Assembly (NCBI GenBank): GCA_006176705.1
Contig: QRFJ01003060.1
Coordinates: 62,001-126,000 of the forward strand
DNA from: Cocos nucifera
Lineage: Eukaryota > Streptophyta > Magnoliopsida > Arecales > Arecaceae
Direction: 5' to 3'
Length of the DNA stretch: 64,000 bases
In this document: positions 36,188 through 47,091 of the stretch, in pieces
Layout of the letters: each line of letters opens with the position of its first letter
Position numbering within the stretch: position 1 is the stretch's first letter
Program-made: the position numbers and the translations under genes
The notes under the pieces: model-generated
What the model was told of the DNA's origin: nothing
Seen by the model: only the letters and a program-made list of their open reading frames with translations
Database searches by the model: none

Positions 36188-37000
36188 CTAACTCTTGCTA
36201 TCCTCAAATCCTGCATGGAAGTGCACAGATGAGCACCTTGAACCAGAGTCAAGCACCCAACTGGATGCAGAAAAAATCGTTAAGGTTGACTCAATAACGA
36301 GCATACTCCAAAGGACCTTCCTCTTGTTCTCAGGGTGGCAGGTAAGTAGACAGTTCGCTTCCAATGGCCGTTGCTGTTGCAATGAAAATAATCTTTGACC
36401 CATCGGCCTTTTTTCTTCGGCCTTCTTTGGTCTCTTCTTCTTTGCTCCTTCCACTTCTCTTTTTTGTAGACTTCTTTTTTTTTCATAAGACTTTCTTTGG
36501 AAGAAGTTCATTCCATAGCGAGAACTGAGCACTTTAGAATCTTCATAGAAAGCTCAGCGTAACTAGCATATTCATTAATTTGGCCAAGAAATTGAAGTTA
36601 TAGCATGTGTAATTCATGATGAATTTTCCATATGCATCAGTCAAGATTGCAGAATAAATCATTTTGCAGATCTTAAGTCCAACTTCACATCGAGCGTCTC
36701 AACCTTCCATTTCTTGACATTGTCAGACAGTGATCTTGGACTAACTGCCCATCATGCATCTTAGCCTTAAAAGTTATTTCATGACTTGATACTTGCTGCG
36801 CGACTCTATCACAAATAATCCTGCAGGTGAGCAAACATTTGGTGAGCAGTCTCGATATCTCATATATGGTGCGGAGCTCATCAGACATCAAGCCCCAACA
36901 TATAATACGGCTTATATCTTCGTCTCCTTTTAGAAAGCTCTGTTCAATGGATGACAGGCTGGTAAGTGGGAGGGTCCTGGTCCAGTACATGGGTTAACTT
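36188..37000 (-). pseudogene. TE-F gag and protease start
   Basis: Near 36250 the minus strand reads SWVLDSGSRCSS: the protease catalytic triplet Asp-Ser-Gly is intact. Just upstream (about 36400-36330) the zinc knuckle reads YFHCNSNGHWKRTVYL, with the first and last Cys lost. It is preceded by a lysine-rich linker (KKRPKKAEEKRP). From 36540 to 37000 a worn gag core reads about VETLDVKLDLRSAK and FGQINEYASYAELSMKIL. Order and spacing fit Copia. Confidence 0.75.
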
Positions 37001-38889
37001 CTCCAAAATCAAAACTACTTTTATAGTCTTAACCAATCTTTAATAATTGGGTCCAGTCAGTCTATGTGTGTCTAGGATACGTGCCAATGAGTTGGACGTA
37101 GACATTTTCCTATAGAGAGTCAAAAATTTTAGTTAGATATTATAATTTTGACTTTGACCAATTATTTAGAAATTTTATTTTTAAACAAATTAGCTCCCAC
37201 TATTTTCTTAAATCCCTACACTCCCTCTGTAGAGTGCAAAAAAACTCCATGATAATAATTTCTAGTGGTGGTTGCAGTCTCACCAACTGACTCATCACCT
37301 CACCTAACAGTTATTGGTGATGGTTAGCCATGAGTGAAACAACTCTTGTTCAATGATTCTCTAATCATGGCACCTATTGGTCTAATTCAGTGAATCTCTC
37401 GTATCCAAAATATGATCATCCTTCATTAAGTCAGACCCACATGTGTGCAAGACTGGGTTCCTAATTAGTCTCTCACCGTATCCAAAATATTGAGCTCAAC
37501 TCATCCTCCAGCCCATAGCATCCAATGCCTAATAGATATGGTTGTGTCTTTTCGGTGTCAACTGAGCCACTGTATCTAGCTGAAAAACATCAACCTCGGA
37601 AAGGCCCGCACATCTACAATGGTGGAAACTCATGACTTAATCTTTCTTAGGGAGAATTGATTCAGTCTCAAAATAGATATCATAGTCATAACAATTATGA
37701 CTAACCTAGTGCATGGTTAGCTCGGATTATTGACCCCTTAGATCAGAACTGTGTCAACAGATATGGTCAGATAAGTAGACCGATGAAGAAATATCAATAA
37801 CTCGTACAAGAATGCATTCAATCGAGTAGCTTCCAATAAAAACCAGTCGGTCGATGTGCCAATTACCTTAGACACCAAATTGTGAGCCAGAACCAATTGG
37901 TTAGCCTACAATCCAGACTCTAACCTCTAAGCCAATTAGGTTCTTGCTTGATCATGATCGATCTTGTCCCAGACTTAATCCATTAGGTGATCAATTTAAA
38001 GCATTGTTATCCATCTAACCAACTCTTGATTCGGTTTGATCAACCGCTTAGACCTAATTGAGCTACCCAGTCCAACCCAATATTATGAATATGTCTTACA
38101 TCTAATCTCATTTTAGACCTAATTGATATTCCATAATCTTAATTTTTAATTAAGTAGGGTTCATAAACAAAATAGCATAATAAATCCTAGGGTTTCAGGA
38201 TCTAGGGTTTGCAGAAAGTAAATTTGGATTTTATTAAGGAGAACGCAACAGCAAACCCCTACACATCATAAGAACACCCATCAAATGGAAGAGAGGGTCT
38301 TAAACTCTTCTCTTCTTTGACGCGACGGCCAAGAGGAAGCCTTAATTAGGAACATGCAACTACAGACAATAGTTTTAGATCTATATCATATATCCATATA
38401 TAAATAGATCTAATCATGGCATATTTTGCATACATCTCATGTATCGAATCATGCATATTTCAGATCTAATATCTCATATAATCTAAAAATTTAGATTAAA
38501 TACTAATCAAAAATTCTATCTAGATATTATGTAGAACTATCTACAAACTATCTAGAGCTCATCTATCAATCTCATATGATTATTAATTAAATAATTTTAT
38601 TTGTTATCTTTTTGAGTATTAATATTATTAAAATATCAAAAAATAGTAAAAAATAGATCTAAAAATTATTTAATTAAATTAAATAAAAATATGCAAGACT
38701 ATTCTATAGAACTATTCTATTTAGAACTAGTCATGCATATTCTAATCTTAGATCCTAATCATTTAATTTTAATTTTTCTGATTTTAGATCTAATCACATC
38801 TCATGTGACTATGAAAATCATTTATTTTTGAATTAAAATCAATTTAAAATCAGATCTAAATATTTTAGAACCTTGGCTTGATACCAGTT
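37001..38889 (-). other. TE-F leader and primer-binding site
   Basis: Non-coding between gag and the 5' LTR. The primer-binding site TGGTATCAAGCC is at 38875-38886 on -, three bases from the LTR. The leader is AT-rich with texts such as GGTGTCTAAGG-type segments shared with the leader of TE-E (19260-19340). No gene seen. Confidence 0.7.
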
Positions 38890-41111
38890 TGAAGGGAAAT
38901 CCAGATTTTCGACAGGTTCGTTCAGATTTGATTAGATCAAGAGATAATTTTAAAAAAAAAATTCTTTGTCTAGATCAGATATAAGTATTTTAGATCTAAT
39001 TATTTATTTTAAAGTTAAAATAAAATTAGATAAATTAATATCATATTTAATTTACCTTGATAGGTAATCTATACCGTTGATGATCCTGTTGCAGCGGAAA
39101 GTTTGAATCTAGCCACGCAAGCGTCTGGCCTCTATCGGTATCACTTGGGCTGGATCTAGAGATCCTCTCTTCTCTATCATGCTCCAAAAATTAGATCTGG
39201 ATCTGATCTGGAGAATCTTCAAAACTTCTTTTGAAGATCAGCAGTCGTCTTTTGCAGCAGCGCAGCCTTTTAGCTTTCAGTCGTCTTTCTTTGATCTGGA
39301 TTGCACCAACCAAAAATCCAAAACTCCTTTTGGATGTGGAGAGGAGAGGAGAAGGTGGTTGGCATGGAGGGAAAGGGAGAGGAGTAGCTTGGGGCTGGGA
39401 ATTAGTTCAATCATATCACTTCCAATCACAATCTGGGTTGGGCATAGGGTCTTATTTATAGACTATCTGTGATCCAACTTCTCTTCTTCCCAACCAATCA
39501 CAATTCTTTGTGAAATCAGATCTAAATCTGATTGGTGGGAATAGAGTTCTCTGAATTTCTCCTTAGAGGGCGCCTAAGATCAGTCAAAGTTGGTTCTTAG
39601 GAGAACTCTAATTGGAATCCAAAAAGGAGATGGAGTTCCTATCCAACAGGGACTCCTAGGTGCCTCCAACTTGGGCACACACCAAGGGTGGCGTATGCCC
39701 TCTTCCTTGCCAGGTTCTGGCAGGAGGACAGGCCCCACACTCTCCAATAGGTGCGATGACATATGGTCAAAAGTCAAAGTGTCATGGTCAACGTTTGACC
39801 AGTCAAAGGTAGACTTTTGACCAAAGTCAAAGGAACAAGAAATGCAGGTGACCAAATGCAGGTAATGTCTTTCAAATAAGACAATCTTTTCTAACTTGGA
39901 CAATTCAGTCAGACTATATGAAGGCCTCTGATGAGCACAAATTCTTTGGCTTCAGACAGGACAACTTATTTATGATAGCAAAAGAAGAACGTTAGTTCAA
40001 TCGAGTGCTAGCACGATTTTTTTGAATCTAATTGAATCTCATTCAGATCAATTGAACTAGATCAGTTCAACTGATGATCACCAGATTCAACCCTGTTTTG
40101 TGGATCCAGTTAGGTTCAGTTCTGTTATGGTAATGGATATGTCAGATCTCTATCATCGACATCATTGAAACTCCTTCGATGGATCGGAACCTCTGATTCG
40201 AACAGCTAGAATGATTGATCATCTAAATCATCTAATTGCTCCCAAATCCATCAGTGATACCTAGCAGTATATGGTGGCAACCAATCAGAGCTGAATGTGA
40301 ACTCTTGGTGCAGCTACCTGTTGTTGATTAATTTTCTATCTTGAGCCCGGTCAGATTAGAGTTAAGGTAAACTCGTCAACCCTAGTCTCTGTCATATGAT
40401 GTAATCTCGATTGAGTCCGATATAAAAATCAAATAGAAACCTTTTATTATTTCACTCTGCCATGGCATGACTTTGGACTTGATTCTCATGATTATCATAG
40501 GCTCTCCCTACCACCGAGGTAGATAGATTCCATCTTGATGCCATCCAGTTTCAATATGAACATGCTGTAGCCAAATACACCTAGGGTCCATATGGCTAGG
40601 AGACGAGTAATGTGTAGTCAAACTATACACCTCAGGTGAACTTGCCGATGCATTCAGGTCAAAGAATCAGACACTACTGGCAGCATCGAGTCAGTCATTG
40701 ATGAGAAGGTAGACTCCTAATGACTACTAGGTGGTCACGCTCAGTGCCCTCATTCTCTAATAAGTACCTGTTACTCTTGCTCCGATGTCTCCACACCGTA
40801 GACTCAAAACTCATCTACTAAAGATAAGCGATTGTACACAAATCTTCTGGATCAATCACCATCCTCGTGATGGTCTTATGGTCGGGAGCATTTTATGAGT
40901 TAACAATAATTATTCATGTCTTAAATTTTCAACTCTTGAAAATATGAATTATCATTATCATTAACTCAAAGGATGTATCACAGACACTAAATACACATAT
41001 GTGATAGAAAATAACCCATTTTATTGATATTAATCAAAATTATAATTTTGCCCCTAGAAGTGTATTACAAGTGTCAGCCAATTCTGGCTTCTAGGGCACA
41101 TATATCTAACA
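38890..41111 (-). repeat. TE-F 5' LTR (right copy)
   Basis: 2,222 bases from TGAAGGGAAATCC to CTAACA. Partner of 30814-33155. Shorter by about 120 bases, mostly through scattered small deletions. Confidence 0.88.
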
Positions 41112-41724
41112 TTTAGGATATCAACAGTTGATGTCTTAAAAAGAGAAGATGTATCTTCTCTTAGGATCTTTCTTAACTATTTAATTTTTGATTTTTGAAG
41201 ATCCAAAGATTGGATTTTTTCTTTAATCCTCCTCTTATTCTTCATCTCTTGGAGTGTTCAAGAGATCCGAAGAATAAATTTTAGATTAACCATCTGGAGT
41301 GATCCACGAGAAGCTAGAACTTCGAGTGGATCTTCGTTCGACGAATCTCCGATTTTGTTGCAACCTCGTGCGGATCACCTATAGAGGCCGGACGCGTATG
41401 CGGCTCTAAAGGCAAGAACAAAAATCAACTATGGAGTTTTCGATCCATGCAAAGGTAAGAGATCTAATCTCTTCTCTCACCTAGATGCAATCTAGGATTT
41501 AGATCTAGAATTATTCTAGATCTAAGATATTGATTTAATCAATACCAAATCCTCTATTTTCAGATTTAAGAATGCAATATGACATATTATAGATCCTTAT
41601 TGTAGAATTTAGTAATTTGATTACATGCATTTATGGATTAAATAGTTTAATTTATAACTTTTGCTATATTATATTTCAAAAAAATTTTGAAATTCATGCA
41701 TGAAATCCTGCATATTTTCCATCA
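41112..41724 (+). repeat. TE-E 3' LTR, second part
   Basis: Begins with the second TTTAG and continues exactly where 30813 stopped (compare 17531-18154). It includes the AGATCTAGAAT palindrome at 41501-41523 and ends CATATTTTCCATCA. Confidence 0.88.
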
Positions 41725-41748
41725 TTTCGTGCTAGGATGCTTGTGTCA
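41725..41748 (-). repeat. TE-D 3' LTR, last 24 bases
   Basis: TTTCGTGCTAGGATGCTTGT then GTCA corresponds to the end of 43507-44022 (TCATGCAAGGATGTCTGCA then TCA). This shows that TE-E sits inside the LTR of TE-D. Confidence 0.8.
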
Positions 41749-42290
41749 TACTTTTCAGGTTGGAAAGAACTCATCTTCGAATTCGAAATCGCCATAATTT
41801 TCTATAAGTAAGAAAAAATTCAACAAAAAGTTGATGCCAGCCTTCGACTTTGGTTGAGGTAGATCTTTCTTCTTCATCGGCATCAAAATAATTTTTTATC
41901 AATTCTTTTAGAATTTTAAATATATCGACGATCATCATAGGAGACCTTGCAATCCTACTGCCATTACCTCTATAAAAGTAAATGACAGACATCCATGGCA
42001 ATGATATTGCATTAAAACTTGTCCAAATACTTCTAGCTAATTGAAAACAAAATAAGACAGTGACGATCAACAACCACCTCCCTCTCTTTTCAGAGTCATG
42101 AAAGCTTGCATGGTTAAAGATGCTTTTCGGTAGTCAGGTTCAGCTTTGTTAAGGTTTCTTGAGAGATGATATTCTCGTAGCTTCCTCCATTGATGATGAC
42201 TTAGACCTTATCGTTGATAGTACAATAGGTATGAAAGATGTTGGTCTATCTCTAGTTTTTTTTTCCTCCACCTAGCTTCTTAGGCACGAG
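41749..42290 (-). pseudogene. TE-D Gypsy protease remnant
   Basis: The minus strand reads about VIINGGSYENIISQETLTKL near 42210-42150. The plant Gypsy protease has VIIDSGSCENVVS there, so the catalytic Asp-Ser-Gly is now Asn-Gly-Gly. Further on, 42030-41940 reads about IIAMDVCHLLL, the end-of-protease block that normally continues GRPWQ.D. The reading then runs into the 3' LTR: the reverse transcriptase, RNase H and integrase are absent. Confidence 0.72.
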
Positions 42291-43506
42291 TAGGCTCTTT
42301 CAGACAACTAGAGCCTCTTCTTTATCTGTGAACAATAGAAAATTATCTTCTTCACCTCTTTCATCATGGATTGGCACTTGATCCTCATCGGAAGGCTCTT
42401 CTTCTTCAATCAGCAACTAGTTCTCGAATAGTCATGCAGGTTTCTTGCACTTGTTTTGCATGTGTCCAAACTCTTGCCGTAGTTATAACACCATAAGGTA
42501 GAAGTTTCCATCGGGGCTGATTTTGAGGCTCTTGTATCTGTAAGAACATGGATAGCTTGGATAGAAATTATGTTACCTTGCACATTTTCTTGGTTCTCCA
42601 ACATGTGGTTGCTCTAGAAGGGAGGGTCAGGTCTAGGCACAGGCCTTCATCGCAGCTGCTCCTCCACAACGACAACATGGTGGTATGCTTCTTTGATTGT
42701 CCATAGGAGAAAAAGCCTCAAAGAATCTTGAATCTACAACCATGGGCCACCAAGATATCGCATGACCATCTACTCCTTGCTCTCCACTAGATTGTTTCAT
42801 GCGATCAACTAGTAAAATTCTTCCATATATTCATCCATGATTCTGGGATCTTGTCGGAGATTTTACAAGTACTGGTACAAAGTTTGTGTGTAGTTGAAAG
42901 GCAAAAATTGCTCCCTCAACATCTTCTTCATTTTTTTCCAGTCCAGAATTTTTAATTGACTTGCCTCTATGCTCTCGAATTTGTTTTAATTATTGCCACT
43001 AAGCAAAAACATGTCCCGTAAGTTTGAGGGCGACAAGCTTCACCTTCTTATCGTTAAAAATCTTCTAATATTCGAAGATGCATTCGATCTAGTCCAACCA
43101 ATCGAGGAATACCTCTATTTATGGACTATCCAAATATTTAGATAAATCTATTTTGATGAAGTCAAACTAGCGGGTTGATGATTCAAAAGATTTGCAACAA
43201 TGACCTTCACGCCGGCAGTTGAAAATACCCCAGTGAAAGGGGTCTAAAAATCTAAAGCAACTCCTTCTGATTTGCAATCATCTAGTTCTACTTCGGATCT
43301 TGCATCCCGATATTCTAATTGTGCAAGATGCACAGTCAGATCCGTTATCTATCTTTTCAAATCTTCACACTCGATTATCAGGTCCCACTCCCACTGCATG
43401 ATTTCAGCTACCGCTCGATTTGTAGGTTAGTTCTTCTTACATCCATCCACTATTAGATCTATAAGGAATAAATCACCACCAAGAGAACATGATGCCTGAT
43501 ACCAAC
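42291..43506 (-). pseudogene. TE-D Gypsy gag remnant and primer-binding site
   Basis: The primer-binding site TGGTATCAGGCA is at 43493-43504 on -, next to the 5' LTR. The gag core reads about LDWKKMKKMLREQFLPFNY, DPRIMDEYMEEFY and VMRYLGG (roughly 42970-42740), matching Retrotrans_gag. Near 42520-42450 a knuckle reads LWCYNYGKSLDTCK, where CX2CGKX... has lost its second Cys and the His. Several stops interrupt it. Between gag and the primer-binding site a coiled stretch (ECEDLKR, DLTVHLAQLEY) is usual for such gag N-termini. Confidence 0.78.
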
Positions 43507-44022
43507 TGACGTTGCCTTAGCATGGCAATTATTGGGGAAGAGAGATTGAAAATGCATGAAATAAAGAATAAACAGCAAAGACGGAGAATAAAACTCACTT
43601 CTAAGAAAATAAACTCAATAACTCGAATAATATGATTACAAAGTTGGCCCAAGAGCCTTATTTATAGACAAAAAATAAAAATAAATTTAAATAAAAATTT
43701 AAAATACTAATTCTAATTAAAATAGGAACACAACTAAAAGATCCAACTCGTTAGGATCCTTGCATGTACCTATTGACCTGTCAGATGATTGAATCAGATC
43801 CCAAAAAAATCATGGTAGTAAAATATCAAGATTGTAGGACTCGAAAAGAGCTTTTCGAATTAAGGTCATAATAAGAATTATAATATCAAATAACCAAATT
43901 ATGGTCATTCTAGCTCGGCAGTATTAGAACCCTATAAATCTGATGCAGTCAGCTCGATTTCTTTATCTTTCAAACTTGATTCTTCAAATCAAGATATCTT
44001 CATGCAAGGATGTCTGCATCAT
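43507..44022 (-). repeat. TE-D 5' LTR
   Basis: 516 bases, TGACGTTGCC to GTCTGCATCA, followed by the TTAAG target duplication. Confidence 0.9.
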
Positions 44023-44027
44023 TAAGC

Positions 44028-46145
44028 ATGTAACAATAGACTCTTTTGCAGGAAAATTTTAGAAGAAATTGAAATGCCTAGATAGTCACCTTACAAACTA
44101 ACGAAATTATATTTGAAAATTTGCGGATATATACTTTTATCGGCTATACCGCAAATCTTTAAATGCTATGTACGTTAATCATGAATGTTATTTTACTTAG
44201 CAAGTTCAAGTAAATAAATAACCTTTTGTTGGCATCTATCATTGCCGACAATGGGATGCTAATGTAGATTGCTTTCATAGACCTATGTAACAAATCTATG
44301 AGACAAACAACAAAAGGTAAAGGCCCACAGACTAGCTCTAGCCGAGTTCTGCGATGCTTAGGTCAAAAATAGTTTTTTTATGGGAATAAAGAAGGAAGAA
44401 GAGGAATAGAGAAATAGTCTTTCCCAGCTAAGGCAATTTTTCATTACCCTTTTCGAAAGGATGTTTATATCTATTTATAATTAAGGTTTCAAATCTTTTA
44501 GAATCACATTATGACAAATGTGAGATTGTGCTATGAGAGATGGCATAATAACTTTGATGATGTGTTGTAATAACTTAGCATGTGATGGAATTGAATGAGC
44601 TTCCGAAGCGGTGGAAGGTCGAGCTGCTTCCCTTGGGGAGGGGGCATGCTCATCATGGCTTCAAAGGTCAGGGTCGTCCAATTGACATAAGAAGTGCCGG
44701 TTTTAGGGATCGGATGCTTCGAATTTGCTTGGCCTATTTTCCTCATCCGTGCAGGGAGGCCGGGTTAAGATGCCTTGGGGGAGACTCGGAAATGTTGGGA
44801 TCACCACATGAGCTATGAGCTAAACGAATCCTACTGTCCTATGTCATTTTGTTTGTGAAATGCCAGTATACTATTTCTCTCTAAAAATTTTGAGAATTTT
44901 CCTTTTTGATTATTAAATTTGTTAAATACCAATAAATAGTTGCATAAATCATCTAGTATTAAATGGAAATTAACTCTCGTGAAAGCCATTGCCTTTGGGG
45001 CTCCCCTTCGTTTGACTCAAGTTAGATCCACCTACGGTGCTACTATATTCTATAAGAAGAATGGTACATGCATTTTCCGTCACTAGGTAACCGAAATTGC
45101 ACGTTAAACCCAATTAATCCGGGTTTCTTCGTTGTCATTGACGCAATTTAGCTCGTGCTGATGGAAAGCATTCCAAAGATTGTAGCGGTACATGTTCGCG
45201 ATCTTAACCCCAAACCTGATATGAAGTGGATATAAAACACGCATCGGTCTAGGGGCTGCCGACAAGGCAAAAGAAATAATCGCCCCGGAATAAAACACGC
45301 TACGGCCCCCAACGCCCTCCTCCTTCCTCTCCATGATGCAACGCGCTTTTGACACGTGCTTCTAAATCACCCGCGTGGCGGTACAGGATCGCTTGCGCTG
45401 GTCCCCACCTCCTTCTGATCTGCAACTTGCTCTCTCGCCTTTTCCTTTTTATCAATCCATCTTTGGGTGCTTTTCCCCTTTTCGAGTTTATGCTTCTCCC
45501 CCACTCGAACAGCCATGGTATCTTCATACTAAAATTATTGTTAGTATTGTTGTTATCGGAACAATGGTGGTGGCAAGCTTTATATAGCTTGTGGATTCCT
45601 ACAAACTTGGAAGCTCATGTAGCCTTATAATGTGCCCATGGATCAAACCCAATGGATGTATAAGCTACGTTAATCATTATTTTTGTTGGTACATGGTTTA
45701 GGCTGATGTAAATAAAATATCATAATTGTTTAAGAAAACTTATAAGTAAATTATGCTTCATTATTGTCTATTGCTTGTGCTTATGTATGCTTGTACTTAC
45801 TTTAGATTGTATTCAACGAGAATATGGCTGTGAATGAATATATGGCGCATCTGTCAAGTGTTTGAGCTGGACAAGCAAGGATTGTCTCATAGTTCACATT
45901 GGCTTTAAAGAGGAACGGGAAAGTAGAATTCGTCATGCACACGGAAAATGCAGAGTTTTCATCTCCTCTTAATTAGAAATACTGTTAGAATTTAGGGTGG
46001 CGTTGGGATCGATCCTTGAGTGCCCACCTTGCGATGACCGACTGGCGTCCGAAAGCGGCAAAGAAAAGTTCTTTCACGCGCAACTAAACCCATAGAATAA
46101 GGAGCTCCCTCTTATGCTAAATAGAACGGTTGATACTAAGGTACT
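44028..46145. other. Intergenic region with a possible solo LTR
   Basis: No convincing gene. 44227-44808 may be a Gypsy-type solo LTR on -: TGTTGGCATC at one edge, CACCACA at the other, and TATAAATAG on - near 44480 ahead of a CT-rich start-like tract. Its flanks show no target duplication. 45290-45420 is a GC-richer patch with a G-box CACGTG at 45353-45358. Open stretches at 44582-44818 and 45349-45630 have no recognisable domain. Confidence 0.45.
45353..45358. promoter_or_regulatory. G-box CACGTG in a GC-rich patch
   Basis: Perfect CACGTG within GACACGTGCT. Without a recognised gene nearby its role is unknown. Confidence 0.3.
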
Positions 46146-46760
46146 TGTTGGGATTTTAATTTAGCAGCCCAGGAATCGGTCTAGCCGAAAGGTTGCCCAC
46201 CCACCCCACGAACTTTTGCGAGCCCAAAATTGATCAATGCTAAAGAATCTCGAGGGGCACATTAATCTGGATGCCCCTGAAGGGACCGAGATCCCAAATC
46301 TTGCATGGCTGGCAATGGCCAGAGCTGGAAATAAAAAATGCTTCCATCAATAATGTTTGAACACCATTTTTTTCATATTGGTGTAAAAAATTATGCTGAT
46401 GCTGAAATTCACTGGAGAAGATAAAATCGCTGACAAAATCTGCAAGATAAAGTCCAAACCGAAAATGGAAAGCTCTGGCAGAATCTTTCGAAGTTAGTTC
46501 TTCGACCAATAAGAATAGAATACTCAAAAAAATTTAGAGCAGAGAGGAGAGCTTTGAGAGAAAAAATATATCTGGAGGATCCTTTATATAGAAGGAGCCT
46601 ATAACAGAATAAAAGTGACAGCCATAACAGAATATCAGTAGACCGTTTGGACTATATGGACTTTTTTATGGAGAATAGGCGGTCGTTTATCGCGACTTAT
46701 AGGCAGTTGGGTTCTATTTGTTAGAATTCGGATGCGACTTCTGCATTTATTAGCAAGTTG
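46146..46760 (-). repeat. LTR-like segment with TATA box on - (candidate Gypsy solo LTR)
   Basis: The minus strand has CTATATAAAGG at about 46591-46581, followed by a CT-rich tract (TTTTTTCTCTCAAAGCTCTC), the usual start region of a Gypsy LTR. TGTTGGGATT at 46146 could be one edge. No partner copy or target duplication seen. 46761-47091 is not recognised, though it is similar in composition. Confidence 0.4.
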
Positions 46761-47091
46761 TGCGTGTTGGAATGAAGAACTTGAAGTTAGGTAGGCCAAA
46801 CTTGAAGATCGGCATTTAAGTGGCAGGCGGCGAAATCGTAACTAACCAAAGAGAAAACCGTAGAACTTTCAATGAAAACCATTACCAAACTTTCTGAAGA
46901 AGTTCGACTATGTCGAGATTGATTGAAATTTGAAACGAGTGGACTTCTTGCTAATACCATTCGATCTGCTTTCAGAAGTTCTACGGAGTTCAAGATCGGC
47001 CTGAAGTTCGGATTGAAAGAGTGCTATGATTCATTATTTATGGAGTGGTTGCTATTCTAGGTTGAAAATCAGACTTATGCTAACGGCGAAG

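Larger units (their letters stand above)
30814..41111 (-). mobile_element. TE-F: long-LTR Copia element on -
   Basis: LTRs at 30814-33155 and 38890-41111 with TG...CA ends (TGAAGG...CAACA/TAACA) and a 5-base target duplication TTTAG (30809-30813 and 41112-41116). On -: primer-binding site TGGTATCAAGCC beside the right LTR, gag with zinc knuckle, protease, integrase, reverse transcriptase, RNase H, and a polypurine tract ACAAGAGGGAGA at the left LTR. Coding parts show very many small frame changes. Some are probably sequence errors, since this stretch resembles the noisy 21831-26220 segment. It is inserted in the 3' LTR of TE-E. Confidence 0.9.
15269..41724 (+). mobile_element. TE-E: long-LTR Copia element on +
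   Basis: 5' LTR 15269-18154 (2.9 kb) starting TGTTGGAAAATATATCC, then TGGTATCAGAGC, a long leader, degenerate gag and pol readings, a polypurine tract AAGTGGGAG before 28555, and the 3' LTR 28555-30813 plus 41112-41724. It lies within the LTR of TE-D. Its target duplication is not clean (CTTTA on the left, TTTCG on the right). The internal part contains the assembly gap and a copied segment (21831-26220), so the true length is probably several kb less. All coding parts carry many stops. Confidence 0.85.
14791..44022 (-). mobile_element. TE-D: Gypsy element on -, internally deleted, host of a large nested insertion
   Basis: Left LTR 14791-15268 continued at 41725-41748; right LTR 43507-44022. 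Ends are TGACG...CA and the 5-base target duplication TTAAG flanks both sides (14786-14790 and 44023-44027). The remaining internal part (41749-43506, 1.76 kb) holds a primer-binding site, a gag remnant and a protease remnant. Reverse transcriptase, RNase H and integrase are missing, so it is a deletion derivative that would have depended on other copies. TE-E is inserted inside its 3' LTR. Confidence 0.88.

Noticed and set aside
39659..39685. Possible counterpart of the LTR hairpin in TE-F
   Set aside because: Only a short stem (CCAA/TTGG with a bulge), not kept in the other LTR copy near 31618; too weak to include.
15264..41729. Target duplication for TE-E
   Set aside because: CTTTA and TTTCG are only partly alike. 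Insertion inside the TE-D LTR is clear from alignment, but the duplication is not.
44582..44818. 78-codon open frame with an overlapping minus-strand frame
   Set aside because: GC-richer patch inside a possible solo LTR; no known motif, and open on both strands.
45349..45630. 93-codon hydrophobic open frame near a G-box
   Set aside because: Leu-rich by composition; no family resemblance, no splice structure and no clear start context.
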